From: an uncultured Opitutales bacterium
Lineage (GTDB): Bacteria > Verrucomicrobiota > Verrucomicrobiia > Opitutales > Intestinicryptomonadaceae
NCBI GenBank assembly: GCA_900545705.1
Contig: URAK01000006.1
Span: forward strand, 1 to 64,000
DNA length: 64,000 bases
Reading direction: 5' to 3'
The stretch's first letter is position 1, and every line of letters begins with the position of its first letter. A model generated the notes under the pieces. That model worked only from the letters and a program-made list of their open reading frames with translations. It made no database searches and was not told where the DNA came from. This document shows, piece by piece, positions 19,243-27,232 of this stretch. A program made the position numbers and the translations under genes.

Positions 19243-19755
19243 TCACTCCCACGACATAGAAAATTCTTCGTCCTTAAAAAGCGCCGCAAGCCCTGTTATT
19301 TGCTTTAACCTTAAAATCTCGTCGGCGCTCATTCCCAAGTGCTTTGAAATCCATGCGTCGGATTTCCCAAGCTCGGAGAGTTCGGCCACGATGTTGCTCA
19401 TCAAATCCACATCGTGAGAGCCCCTCGCACGATTGTGCCTTATTGTAGATGCTATGCGCTCACCAAGCGGCCTGTCGATTACCGAAACGGGCAGCATGCC
19501 GTTCTCCCTATCATAGATATCCTTATAATTTTTCATTATGAGATAACGGTGGAATCCGTCCACTATTTCATAGACATCTTTGTCCTCTATATAGTAGCAG
19601 ACAACCGGCTGCGTGTAGCCGTCCTCCTTTATGGAAAGATACAGCAGCTTCATTTCAGGCGGCGCAACCTTATTTGGATTGTACGAATTTGCCTGAACCT
19701 TCTCCAATGGAACAGCTTTTACTTTATAAACTGGGCTCTCATAAGATTTCTTCAT
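19243..19755 (-). CDS. ParB/Srx-domain protein, IbrB-like
   Basis: The 170-residue protein has a ParB/sulfiredoxin-like fold: VPLEKVQANSYNPN at the N-terminus, DGFHR at 66-70 (the nucleotide-binding signature of the fold), HNRARG at 107-112, then a helix-turn-helix-like segment (SDAWISKHLGMSADEIL). There is no partitioning ParA gene. It overlaps by 4 bases the PAPS-reductase-like gene upstream. This pair matches the IbrB/IbrA partners known from enterobacterial prophages, where they act on adhesin gene expression; ParB/Srx domains are also frequent near DNA-base-modification genes. The enzymatic role here is unknown. The operon also carries a helicase, which points to DNA as substrate. Confidence 0.78.
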   Translation of the reverse strand: MKKSYESPVYKVKAVPLEKVQANSYNPNKVAPPEMKLLYLSIKEDGYTQPVVCYYIEDKDVYEIVDGFHRYLIMKNYKDIYDRENGMLPVSVIDRPLGERIASTIRHNRARGSHDVDLMSNIVAELSELGKSDAWISKHLGMSADEILRLKQITGLAALFKDEEFSMSWE

Positions 19756-21038
19756 AAATTCCTATATTTTTCTATCAATTGTTTCATTCGCTCCTGCTGG
19801 TGTTTTGTCTGCGAAAAGCTCAATCCCACGCATATGTAGTCATTTTTCAAAATGCAAGCGCACATTCGCCTCCATGTCGGGGCAAGTTTTTTTTGTTCAA
19901 GCCCATTGTCGAGGCAGTCGGGAATGCGCTTGTACCTGACTATCGTTTCCAGATAAGGGGATTTTTTGTCGGTCGCGACGGCTTCAGGAGGGAGTTCACT
20001 CAAGCTCTCTTCGTCAACCGGAGACCCTTTTCGATACCACCATAGCATAAACTTTTTAAACTTTTTTCTATAATGGTTTGCCATTTCTTTCGGAAGGGTC
20101 GCAAGAAGCATTTTGCAATAGCTTTTCCACGTGTGCCCCTTTGGCAACTTTACTTTTCTGTATCCAAGTATCCTATTGCCACAATATATATTGCCAAAAT
20201 TGGCACCGCTTACGCGGTTGACGACCTTCGCCCAAGTCGCAGGCTCAATTACTCTATACAGATTTAGCCCTATTCTCTGGTCGTCGCCGTACGGCTGGCA
20301 TATCCGTTGGGAAGCCAGAGGCACGCCTGCTTTATAAAACTGGTCGTAGAGCGAATTGTATTTCCACCCGAGCTTCGCATTCCCAATCCATACGTCTCTA
20401 ACATTCCAGTCGTATATAGGGTATACGTTGTAAAATTCTCCGCTGATTTTAGTAGTCCAGTTTTTACCGCACATTTTGCCTTTAATGCGGTTTTTTATAG
20501 TTCTATACCGATTTAAACTTTCGTCCGAGCGTATTCCAACAAGGCACGCCGTTTTTTTGCCGTTTGAGTACCACTTCCCAAATTCTGGCACAAATTCTTC
20601 AAACTCCATCTGTTTTCTAAAAAACGGGAAAGGATTATTTTTTTCCGTAATCACGCCTGGAAAATCCGGATACTCGCGCACCCATTTATCTCTATTGTCG
20701 ATGTCCCAGCAAGTCCAGAACGGCTGGAAAACGCTTACTGAGTTCCTTAAATTTAGCGGCAGGCAAACCCAATATACATCGAGATATTCCGCGTTCTCCG
20801 AGAGAATTTCCCTTATAAAATTTATGGTGGCGCTATACTGCCCTTCCAAATCGAGAAATAGTATGCCGAGTTTCCGCTTTTCGCGATGTTCGCGCATATA
20901 ATCCAAAGCCAAATTTAGCACTACGGAACTATCTTTCCCACCTGAAAAAGACACATAAACTTTCTCAAAGTTTTCAAATACGAATTTTATACGTTCTTTC
21001 GCCGCTTCGTAAACGTTTTTGTCTTGGTATTTTTTCAA
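19752..21038 (-). CDS. PAPS-reductase-like PP-loop protein, IbrA-like
   Basis: The 428-residue protein has the PP-loop SGGKDSS at 32-38, which binds ATP or a related nucleotide in PAPS reductases, DndC and thiouridine synthases. LGILFLDLEGQY follows, and the long C-terminal extension with WYRKGSP and WRRMCACILKNDY is typical of the IbrA group (DUF3440 as I recall it). Known IbrA has no proven reaction; DndC relatives put sulfur into DNA. The gene overlaps both neighbours by 4 bases (ATGA), so ParB-like protein, PP-loop protein and helicase should be made together. Because other cysteine-biosynthesis genes are absent, classical sulfate assimilation is unlikely. Confidence 0.8.
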   Translation of the reverse strand: MKKYQDKNVYEAAKERIKFVFENFEKVYVSFSGGKDSSVVLNLALDYMREHREKRKLGILFLDLEGQYSATINFIREILSENAEYLDVYWVCLPLNLRNSVSVFQPFWTCWDIDNRDKWVREYPDFPGVITEKNNPFPFFRKQMEFEEFVPEFGKWYSNGKKTACLVGIRSDESLNRYRTIKNRIKGKMCGKNWTTKISGEFYNVYPIYDWNVRDVWIGNAKLGWKYNSLYDQFYKAGVPLASQRICQPYGDDQRIGLNLYRVIEPATWAKVVNRVSGANFGNIYCGNRILGYRKVKLPKGHTWKSYCKMLLATLPKEMANHYRKKFKKFMLWWYRKGSPVDEESLSELPPEAVATDKKSPYLETIVRYKRIPDCLDNGLEQKKLAPTWRRMCACILKNDYICVGLSFSQTKHQQERMKQLIEKYRNL

Positions 21039-22279
21039 AGTTTTCGCGCCTCCTTTGCGCTTATTACGCGCTCGACATCTCTAAGTAAATTACCCTTTTT
21101 TGACAAGTTTTTCCTTATAATTTCTTCAAGTTTTGTATCCACCCACAAGTTGTATATATTAACACTTCTCTGCTGCCCAATTCTATACACGCGGTATTTA
21201 GCCTGCTCCTTTTCCTTAAAATCAAACGTTTGCGAATAAAATATCAAGTTGTTGGCACACTGCAAGTTTAAACCTACGCTTCCAACTCCGTAAGTGCATA
21301 TTAGGACATTTTCGTCTCTTTCAAAGCGCGCCAAATCGTCTTTGCATTTTCCCGTGTAGAGAAGGCCTCCGGTCGATTCCCTTAGGGAAAGCGCCTCGGA
21401 AATATATTTTACAAAAATTATCACTTTCTCTCCGCGTTCAACTATCTCTTTAACAAGTTCTACGGCTGCATGGTACTTTTGGGAGCAAATTGTTGTGTAC
21501 GCCATTTGGAATTTTTGGGCCACTGTAAAAAAACAGACATATAATTTCCCCCTTAAAAAGGCGTCTTTAAACCTCGAATAATTTCGGCTTTCTTCAATAT
21601 TCAGGCGAAAAGTTTTATTTATTATATTTATCTTGCAGCTGGAATCAAACTTTGAATTAAAAATGTACGGCCGAATTATTTCTATTAGCGCCTCGACATT
21701 GGCAGGCTTGGACCATCTTCGCCATGGGAACTGGTCAACGCCGTCAAAAAAATATACTAAAAAGTTGTCCGCAAACTGCCGTTCTGTCATTTTCAGTATA
21801 TTGGGCGACAAAAACCTTATCTGCGAGTACAAATCCAGAAGGCTCTTTGTCACGGGAGTACCGTTTAAAATGAGTCGGAAATCGAAGAGGCTGTAATCGC
21901 ATACGAGCCTTCTTGTGCGCAACGCATGAATATTTTTTATAAAAATGCTCTCGTCAACCACGCAAAAATTTTTAACGCTCGCGGCAAGATTGCGCATTTG
22001 CATATATTTTGAGTCGCTCATAGAAATTCCCTCTATCGAGAAAAACGACATTTTTTTAAAAAAACCGCGGCTCCACCTTTTAACTTCGCCTATATATTTT
22101 TGCGAATTCACAAGGGCCGCGGGGGCTATCCATATTACTGCGTCGATACAGTCAAGTTTGCGCCTTATTAGGTCGCAGGCGACTTTTGTCTTACCGCTTC
22201 CCATTCCCATAAAAAGGGCGCCAGCTTTGAGCCTTGATAATTTTTCAACTGCCTTGCGTTGTTCTAAATTTAAGCTCAT
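21035..22279 (-). CDS. SNF2-family DEAD-like helicase
   Basis: The 414-residue helicase has GMGSGKT (Walker A, 25-31), VVDES at 107-111 (Walker B, with Ser where DEAH/DEAD has Ala), NGTP (motif III region), LICTYGVGSVGLNLQ (motif V) and YRVYRIGQQRS (motif VI). It is a compact phage-type SNF2 protein without extra domains. Phages carry such genes beside replication and modification genes. The start at 22279 lies 34 bases inside the upstream small gene, and its stop overlaps the PAPS-reductase-like gene by 4 bases. It presumably moves along or remodels double-stranded DNA for its partners. Confidence 0.85.
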   Translation of the reverse strand: MSLNLEQRKAVEKLSRLKAGALFMGMGSGKTKVACDLIRRKLDCIDAVIWIAPAALVNSQKYIGEVKRWSRGFFKKMSFFSIEGISMSDSKYMQMRNLAASVKNFCVVDESIFIKNIHALRTRRLVCDYSLFDFRLILNGTPVTKSLLDLYSQIRFLSPNILKMTERQFADNFLVYFFDGVDQFPWRRWSKPANVEALIEIIRPYIFNSKFDSSCKINIINKTFRLNIEESRNYSRFKDAFLRGKLYVCFFTVAQKFQMAYTTICSQKYHAAVELVKEIVERGEKVIIFVKYISEALSLRESTGGLLYTGKCKDDLARFERDENVLICTYGVGSVGLNLQCANNLIFYSQTFDFKEKEQAKYRVYRIGQQRSVNIYNLWVDTKLEEIIRKNLSKKGNLLRDVERVISAKEARKL

Positions 22280-22505
22280 CTATGCAGGTCTGGTTATAGA
22301 CGGGTTGTATATACGGTGGAAAATGTAATAATAGTTTCCAGCGCATATGATTTTTTTCCGCCAGCGATTTTTCTATAATAATAGTATTTTTCTTACCGAA
22401 CTTAAAATCTTCGTTCCTCAATGAAACTCTGCGGCCGAACACGTAAAATTCTGTAGTTTCCCTGCCTCTATATAATATCGAACTGATTTGAACTCTCACT
22501 TTCAT
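22245..22505 (-). CDS. Small protein of unknown function, first gene of the helicase operon
   Basis: The 86-residue product is basic and has no signal peptide or known motif (MKVRVQISSIL, then TTEFYVFGRRVSL). Its 3' end overlaps the helicase start by 35 bases and no Shine-Dalgarno precedes it. Codon content looks protein-like, and the position at the head of a tightly packed operon supports it. The upstream 60 bases are AT-rich and contain a TATAAA that could serve as a -10 element. Confidence 0.5.
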   Translation of the reverse strand: MKVRVQISSILYRGRETTEFYVFGRRVSLRNEDFKFGKKNTIIIEKSLAEKNHMRWKLLLHFPPYIQPVYNQTCIDELKFRTTQGS

Positions 22506-22877
22506 TGTTTCAAAATAGAAGCCTGTTGCCTGTTTTTTTATATATTTATAGGTTTAAGTTGAAACTATTAAAGTGAAAAATTTATTTTTCCGTGGAATCC
22601 AATAAAAATCTTTTGGAGGGGAAAAAACACTGCATTCTAAAAATTTTATGCAAAAAAAAGGCGCGCAACTTCCCGTTGCGCGCCATAAAGATTTTTCTGC
22701 CAAGCCAGAACTTTGGAGCTACTGTTTCGCCGCCGCTGGCAGCCTGTTATATGGGAATGTGCTATACTTTCGCGACACAGACACCAAGCCTTGCATCATA
22801 CAGAAGCAAATCCCGATTTTTTATTCGGAGATTTTTAAGGAAAATTCTTGCGTCCGGCTACGGCAAAACACAGCCCG
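22506..22877. other. Region between clpC and the helicase operon
   Basis: This region of about 370 bases holds the clpC terminator (22652-22684) and, on its left side, AT-rich DNA that probably carries the promoter for the 86-residue gene. Small plus-strand frames cross the hairpin and clpC's 3' end and are not credible. Confidence 0.6.
22652..22684 (-). terminator. Rho-independent terminator after clpC
   Basis: On the minus strand GGCGCGCAAC, a 5-base loop and GTTGCGCGCC form a perfect 10-base stem (22684-22660), followed by eight T. It lies about 190 bases after the clpC stop and separates the clpC operon from the helicase operon. Confidence 0.92.
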
Positions 22878-25388
22878 TTAAGCCTTGTGCCTCGCACCGC
22901 GCTGGGTTGACGCTCCGCCCTTTTTCTGGGTGAATTCGAGCCCCCCACCGTCCTTGCGCACATCGACTTTAATCTCGCCTCCGTCGTCAACTATTGTTCC
23001 TTTCAGGATTTCCTCAGCGACATTGTCTTCGAGTTCGCGCTCTATCGCCCGCTTGAGCGGACGCGCGCCATATTTTTCGTCCCAGCCTTTGGAAATTAGG
23101 AAATCTTCCGCCGCCTGGCTTACAGCCATGGACAAGCCGCGTTCAGCGAGCCTTGCGCGGACTTTATCCAGTTCAAGGCGTACGATATCCCTCATGTTGT
23201 CCTTAGTGAGGCTTCTAAATAGAACGATGTCGTTAATTCTGTTGAGGAATTCCGGGCGGAAAGATTTTTTCATTTCCTCCATCACGCGCGACTTTAGCAA
23301 TTCGTAGTCTCCCTCCGAATCGGCCGCCGCTGAGAATCCCATTGAAGGATTTTTTTGGAGAATATGCGCTCCAACATTGCTCGTCAGGATTATAATCGTG
23401 TTGCGGAAGTCAACGGTACGCCCGAGACTGTCGGTGAGCCTGCCGTCTTCGAGCACCTGCAAGAGGAGCTGTGCGACGTCCGGATGCGCCTTTTCGATTT
23501 CGTCGAATAGAATGACGCTGTAAGGGCGCCTGCGAACTTGCTCTGTGAGTTGGCCGCCGTCCTCGTGCCCGACGTATCCGGGCGGCGAGCCTATCAGTCT
23601 GGACACCGAGTATTTTTCCATATACTCCGACATGTCTATTTGAATCAGAGCCTCCTGCTTTCCGAACATCTGTTCGGCGAGCATCTTGGCAAGATAAGTC
23701 TTGCCTACCCCCGTCGGTCCGAGGAACAGGAATGAGCCTATCGGGCGCTTCGGGTCTTTTAGTGCGGCGCGCGAGCGGCGCAGAGCCCTTGCTATTACAG
23801 AAGTTGCCTCCTGCTGTCCGACAACGTGCTTGCGCAAGTATTGTTCCAATTCAAGGAGCTTTTTATTTTCGCCCTCTTCCATTCTCGCGAGCGGTATACC
23901 CGTCCACGAAGACACGACTGCCATAATGTCGTCTTCTCCGACTTCCACAACCTTGTCTTCGAGCGACTTTTTCCATGCCTTTACGATATCCTCCTTCTGC
24001 GAAACGAGGGATTTTTCCGTATCGCGCAAGGCGGCAGCCGCCTCAAAACGTTGGTCGCGTATGGCGTCCTCCTTTTGCTGCCGAACCGAGTTTATCTTTT
24101 CAGTGAGCTCGTTTACTTCGGCGGGACGCTCCATAAGCCTGATTCGCGCCCTGCTGCCTGCTTCGTCAATGACATCTATTGCCTTGTCGGGCAGGAATCT
24201 GCTTGTAATGTAGCGTTCTGAAAGCTTTACGGCGGACTCCAACGCAGCGTCCGAATAGCGGCAGTGGTGGTGCTTTTCGTAATTTGGGCGCAGTCCGCGC
24301 AGAATTTTTATAGCGTCCTCGGTGCTTGGCTCGTCGACCTTAACGCTTTGGAAGCGCCTGTCGAGGGCGCTATCCTTTTCGATGAATTTGCGGTATTCTG
24401 CCACAGTTGTTGCGCCGATGCACTGCAACGAACCTCTGGAGAGGGCGGGCTTAAATATGTTGGAAGCGTCCATAGCGCCTTCTGCAGCCCCGGCTCCGAC
24501 TATCGTATGGAGTTCGTCTATGAACAAAATTACGTCTCCCGACTTTTCAATCTCGTCCATTACGGCCTTTATGCGCTCCTCAAACTGTCCGCGGTACTTT
24601 GTGCCGGCGACCATGAGAGCTATGTCGAGCGAAATTACGCGCTTGTTTGCGAGCAATTCTGGGACTTCTCCCGATGCAATCTCGCGCGCAAGCCCCTCCA
24701 CAATGGCGGTCTTGCCAACGCCCGCCTCGCCGACAAGCACCGGATTGTTCTTGGTTCTGCGGCAAAGGATTTGGACGACTCTCATTATCTCGTTCGATCT
24801 TCCAACTACAGGATCGAGCTTGTCCGCGCGCGCCAGTTCAGTAAGGTCGCGCCCAAAAGCTTTCAGGGCGCTCGTTTGGCGGCCTGTTTCCATTTTTTCC
24901 TGAGGGGACTGTTGTTCCTGCTCGGAATTTGAATCGGGAAAATCGCCCACAAAATTCGGGTCTAGCTCCGCCAAAATCTGGTTGCGGCAGCTATTTATGT
25001 CAATGCCAAGCTCCCTTAAAACTGTTGCGGCTACTCCTTCGCCTTCGCGGAGCAAGCCCAAAAGAATGTGCTCGGTGCCGATGTAGTTATGGTGCAGTTG
25101 GCTGGCTTCGTACGAAGCGAATGCGAGAACTTTTTTTACGCGCTGTGTCTGCTGAATGTCAGAAGCCGACTCGGGCGATGCACCCTTGCCTACAATGCGC
25201 TCTATTTCTGCGCTGACATTTTCGAGGTTGACACCCATTTTGCGCAATACGTTTACGGCAACCCCCTGCCCAAGCTTAATTATGCCCAGGAGTATGTGTT
25301 CGGTGCCGATGTAGTTGTGCTTGAAGTTTTGCGCCTCTTTACGAGCCAACGCAAGCACCTGTTGTGCCCTTGGTGTGAATTGTTGCAT
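22878..25388 (-). CDS. clpC: ClpC, AAA+ unfoldase of the Clp protease
   Basis: The 836-residue protein has two Clp N-terminal repeats (1-145, each with YIGTEHILLG), a first AAA+ domain (VGEAGVGKT near 220, FIDELHT), a middle domain carrying a UVR-like motif (RDQRFEAAAALRD) and a second AAA+ domain (LGPTGVGKT, ILFDEIEKAH). The order and length are those of ClpC, which unfolds substrates for ClpP. In Bacillus, ClpC recognises proteins phosphorylated on arginine by McsB. mcsA and mcsB lie just upstream in the same direction (111-base gap to mcsB), so the same pathway is likely here. ClpP is not in this window. Confidence 0.96.
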   Translation of the reverse strand: MQQFTPRAQQVLALARKEAQNFKHNYIGTEHILLGIIKLGQGVAVNVLRKMGVNLENVSAEIERIVGKGASPESASDIQQTQRVKKVLAFASYEASQLHHNYIGTEHILLGLLREGEGVAATVLRELGIDINSCRNQILAELDPNFVGDFPDSNSEQEQQSPQEKMETGRQTSALKAFGRDLTELARADKLDPVVGRSNEIMRVVQILCRRTKNNPVLVGEAGVGKTAIVEGLAREIASGEVPELLANKRVISLDIALMVAGTKYRGQFEERIKAVMDEIEKSGDVILFIDELHTIVGAGAAEGAMDASNIFKPALSRGSLQCIGATTVAEYRKFIEKDSALDRRFQSVKVDEPSTEDAIKILRGLRPNYEKHHHCRYSDAALESAVKLSERYITSRFLPDKAIDVIDEAGSRARIRLMERPAEVNELTEKINSVRQQKEDAIRDQRFEAAAALRDTEKSLVSQKEDIVKAWKKSLEDKVVEVGEDDIMAVVSSWTGIPLARMEEGENKKLLELEQYLRKHVVGQQEATSVIARALRRSRAALKDPKRPIGSFLFLGPTGVGKTYLAKMLAEQMFGKQEALIQIDMSEYMEKYSVSRLIGSPPGYVGHEDGGQLTEQVRRRPYSVILFDEIEKAHPDVAQLLLQVLEDGRLTDSLGRTVDFRNTIIILTSNVGAHILQKNPSMGFSAAADSEGDYELLKSRVMEEMKKSFRPEFLNRINDIVLFRSLTKDNMRDIVRLELDKVRARLAERGLSMAVSQAAEDFLISKGWDEKYGARPLKRAIERELEDNVAEEILKGTIVDDGGEIKVDVRKDGGGLEFTQKKGGASTQRGARHKA

Positions 25389-25499
25389 TTGTCTTTTCTT
25401 AAATTTGATACGGTAATCCGTATGGATACGTCATTACATATCGGATTTTTTGGCATAATTTAAAGCGGATCCAAGAAATTTGAGGATTAGAATAAAAGC

Positions 25500-26549
25500 T
25501 CAAATATTTGGAATCTTTTTTGCGAATTCGTTTAGAATCGAAGCCCTAAGAGCGTCGCGCTTTTGGGAATCCGCATCTCGAAGGCCGGAATTTGCGGTCA
25601 AATGGGCAGGTTTTACCGACATTGCCACGGAATCTACTTCTTCGATAAATTCTCCGGCGCGCGGGTCGCCGCTCATATCCGCCATAAATCTGATGTACGA
25701 AAGTGTCGAGAGCGCCTCAGATGTGTCGATTAGCCTGCACGACGCAAGCAGCGCCTTTGCCCTTGAAAATTTGTCTTCAAGCAGCAGGGGATTTTCGTAA
25801 GACAGCTTTTCGCGCGCATTTATTTCAAACTCGGCGACCTTCTTAACGAATTTCGCCATCTTTTTTATTATGTCCGCCTCGGAAAGCCCAAGCGTTTGCT
25901 GGTTGGATATTTGAAAGAACGACCCGAAAGAATCGCTACCCTCGCCGGACGCTCCGCGGACGCATATTCCAAGCTGGCTAAGCCCCCTAACGACTTTGTC
26001 CATCAAGTCCGAGAGCGCGAGAGCCGGCAAGTGCATCATGACCGACGCCCTCAAACCAGTTCCGGTATTTGTCGGGCATGCAGTCAAGTACCCGAATGTC
26101 GGGCTGAAAGCGTATTTTGCATTTTTTTCAAACCCGTCGTCTATTGCGTTTGCCGAGCGCAGAGCTGCCGCAAGATTCAGCCCCTTTGAAAATGTCTGGA
26201 TTCTCAGATGGTCTTCTTCATTTACCATTACCGCGCAAGATTTGTCTGCAGAGACAAATACTCCCCTGCCGTATGAACTCTCGGCTAGCTCGCGGCTCGC
26301 AAGCCTTTCCTCCACAAGCATGTCTTTATCGTGCTGTGGAAGGTCGTCCATTTTAAGGAAAGTGCCGCCGCTTAGCTTGCGGACGCCCGATAGCGTCTGC
26401 CCGCAAAAGTTGAGCACTTCGGACAGCCCGTTCGGATCGAGGGTGTTTACAAACTTGCGCCCTGCGAGGTTTCTCGCAAGCCTTATGCGCGTGCTTTTAA
26501 AAATAGCGGAATTTGCGCGGCGCTTTTGCGGTTTGTCGGGCCCGTTCAT
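25500..26549 (-). CDS. mcsB: McsB, protein arginine kinase
   Basis: The 349-residue protein belongs to the phosphagen-kinase fold family and has McsB signatures: TRIRLARNL near the N-terminus, MVNEEDHLRIQ, the active-site loop YLTACPTNTGTGLRASVM with the conserved Cys, and QISNQQTLG. It phosphorylates arginine in target proteins and so marks them for ClpC-ClpP. Its ATG overlaps the mcsA stop by 4 bases (ATGA), and clpC follows after 111 bases, so the adaptor, kinase and unfoldase genes are clustered as in Bacillus, without CtsR. The length is normal. Confidence 0.95.
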   Translation of the reverse strand: MNGPDKPQKRRANSAIFKSTRIRLARNLAGRKFVNTLDPNGLSEVLNFCGQTLSGVRKLSGGTFLKMDDLPQHDKDMLVEERLASRELAESSYGRGVFVSADKSCAVMVNEEDHLRIQTFSKGLNLAAALRSANAIDDGFEKNAKYAFSPTFGYLTACPTNTGTGLRASVMMHLPALALSDLMDKVVRGLSQLGICVRGASGEGSDSFGSFFQISNQQTLGLSEADIIKKMAKFVKKVAEFEINAREKLSYENPLLLEDKFSRAKALLASCRLIDTSEALSTLSYIRFMADMSGDPRAGEFIEEVDSVAMSVKPAHLTANSGLRDADSQKRDALRASILNEFAKKIPNI

Positions 26550-27202
26550 TTTGAGAGTGAATTTATGCGGTCGCGGAGTTTTGCAGCGTCTTCGTATCTT
26601 TCCTCGCGGACGGCCTCGTCAAGCTTTGCGCGCAAAACGTCGATGCTTTCCGCATCGGCTTCCTGTTTTGTTTGCTCGATTTCCTGCGCGGCCGGCGGCG
26701 CGCTCTCAGGCTGGGAGGATTCCTCGGATTGGACTTCTTCTGCCGCTTTATTCTCAATTCCGAATATTTTTCCGACCTGCTCTATGGCTTTGCCCAATAG
26801 TTCGAGCGGGTTCAGCGTCTGCGAGTCAGCATGCTTTTTGGGAGACTTTCCGACGTGGACGCTGCCAAACTGCATCTGAGCGAGAAATTCCGGTAATTTG
26901 TCTGAAAAAGTTTCGTAGCAATCGGGGCAACCGAAGCGCGCTCCCTTTTCGACATCGACAAAAGACGTTCCGCAAGTCGGGCATACGCCGGATTTCGAGG
27001 CTTTTGAGACGTCTTTTATAAGCTGTTCTTCAAGCTCCTTAATTTTCGGCATTATTTGCTCGGGAATCTCGAGCGCGTCCATAGACATTTTTTCTGCACA
27101 TTCCGAGCAAAGGTGAATCTTGACCTTTTTGGACTCGATTATCTTTGTGATATGCACTGTCGCGGGCTTCCCGCAAATATCGCATTTATATTCGTTTGCC
27201 AT
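26546..27202 (-). CDS. mcsA: McsA, zinc-binding activator of McsB
   Basis: The 218-residue protein has CDIC and CSEC pairs in the first 40 residues, a second set CPTC and CPDC near 100-120, a low-complexity linker rich in Glu, Gln and Ala, and a C-terminal UVR motif (EERYEDAAKLRDRINSL). This layout is that of McsA, which binds zinc and activates the McsB arginine kinase. It overlaps mcsB by 4 bases and follows purA after 30 bases. The linker (about 150-185) is longer and more acidic than in the Bacillus protein as I recall it. Confidence 0.93.
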   Translation of the reverse strand: MANEYKCDICGKPATVHITKIIESKKVKIHLCSECAEKMSMDALEIPEQIMPKIKELEEQLIKDVSKASKSGVCPTCGTSFVDVEKGARFGCPDCYETFSDKLPEFLAQMQFGSVHVGKSPKKHADSQTLNPLELLGKAIEQVGKIFGIENKAAEEVQSEESSQPESAPPAAQEIEQTKQEADAESIDVLRAKLDEAVREERYEDAAKLRDRINSLSK

Positions 27203-27232
27203 TTTACGCTCCGATTCGGAGCAATCTTTTTG

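Noticed and set aside
22592..22933. Plus-strand frame between the helicase operon and clpC
   Set aside because: It runs through the perfect clpC terminator hairpin and into the clpC coding end.
25996..27021. 341-codon frame antisense to mcsB and mcsA
   Set aside because: Arg/Ser-rich sequence opposite two well-supported genes; a shadow of their codon bias.
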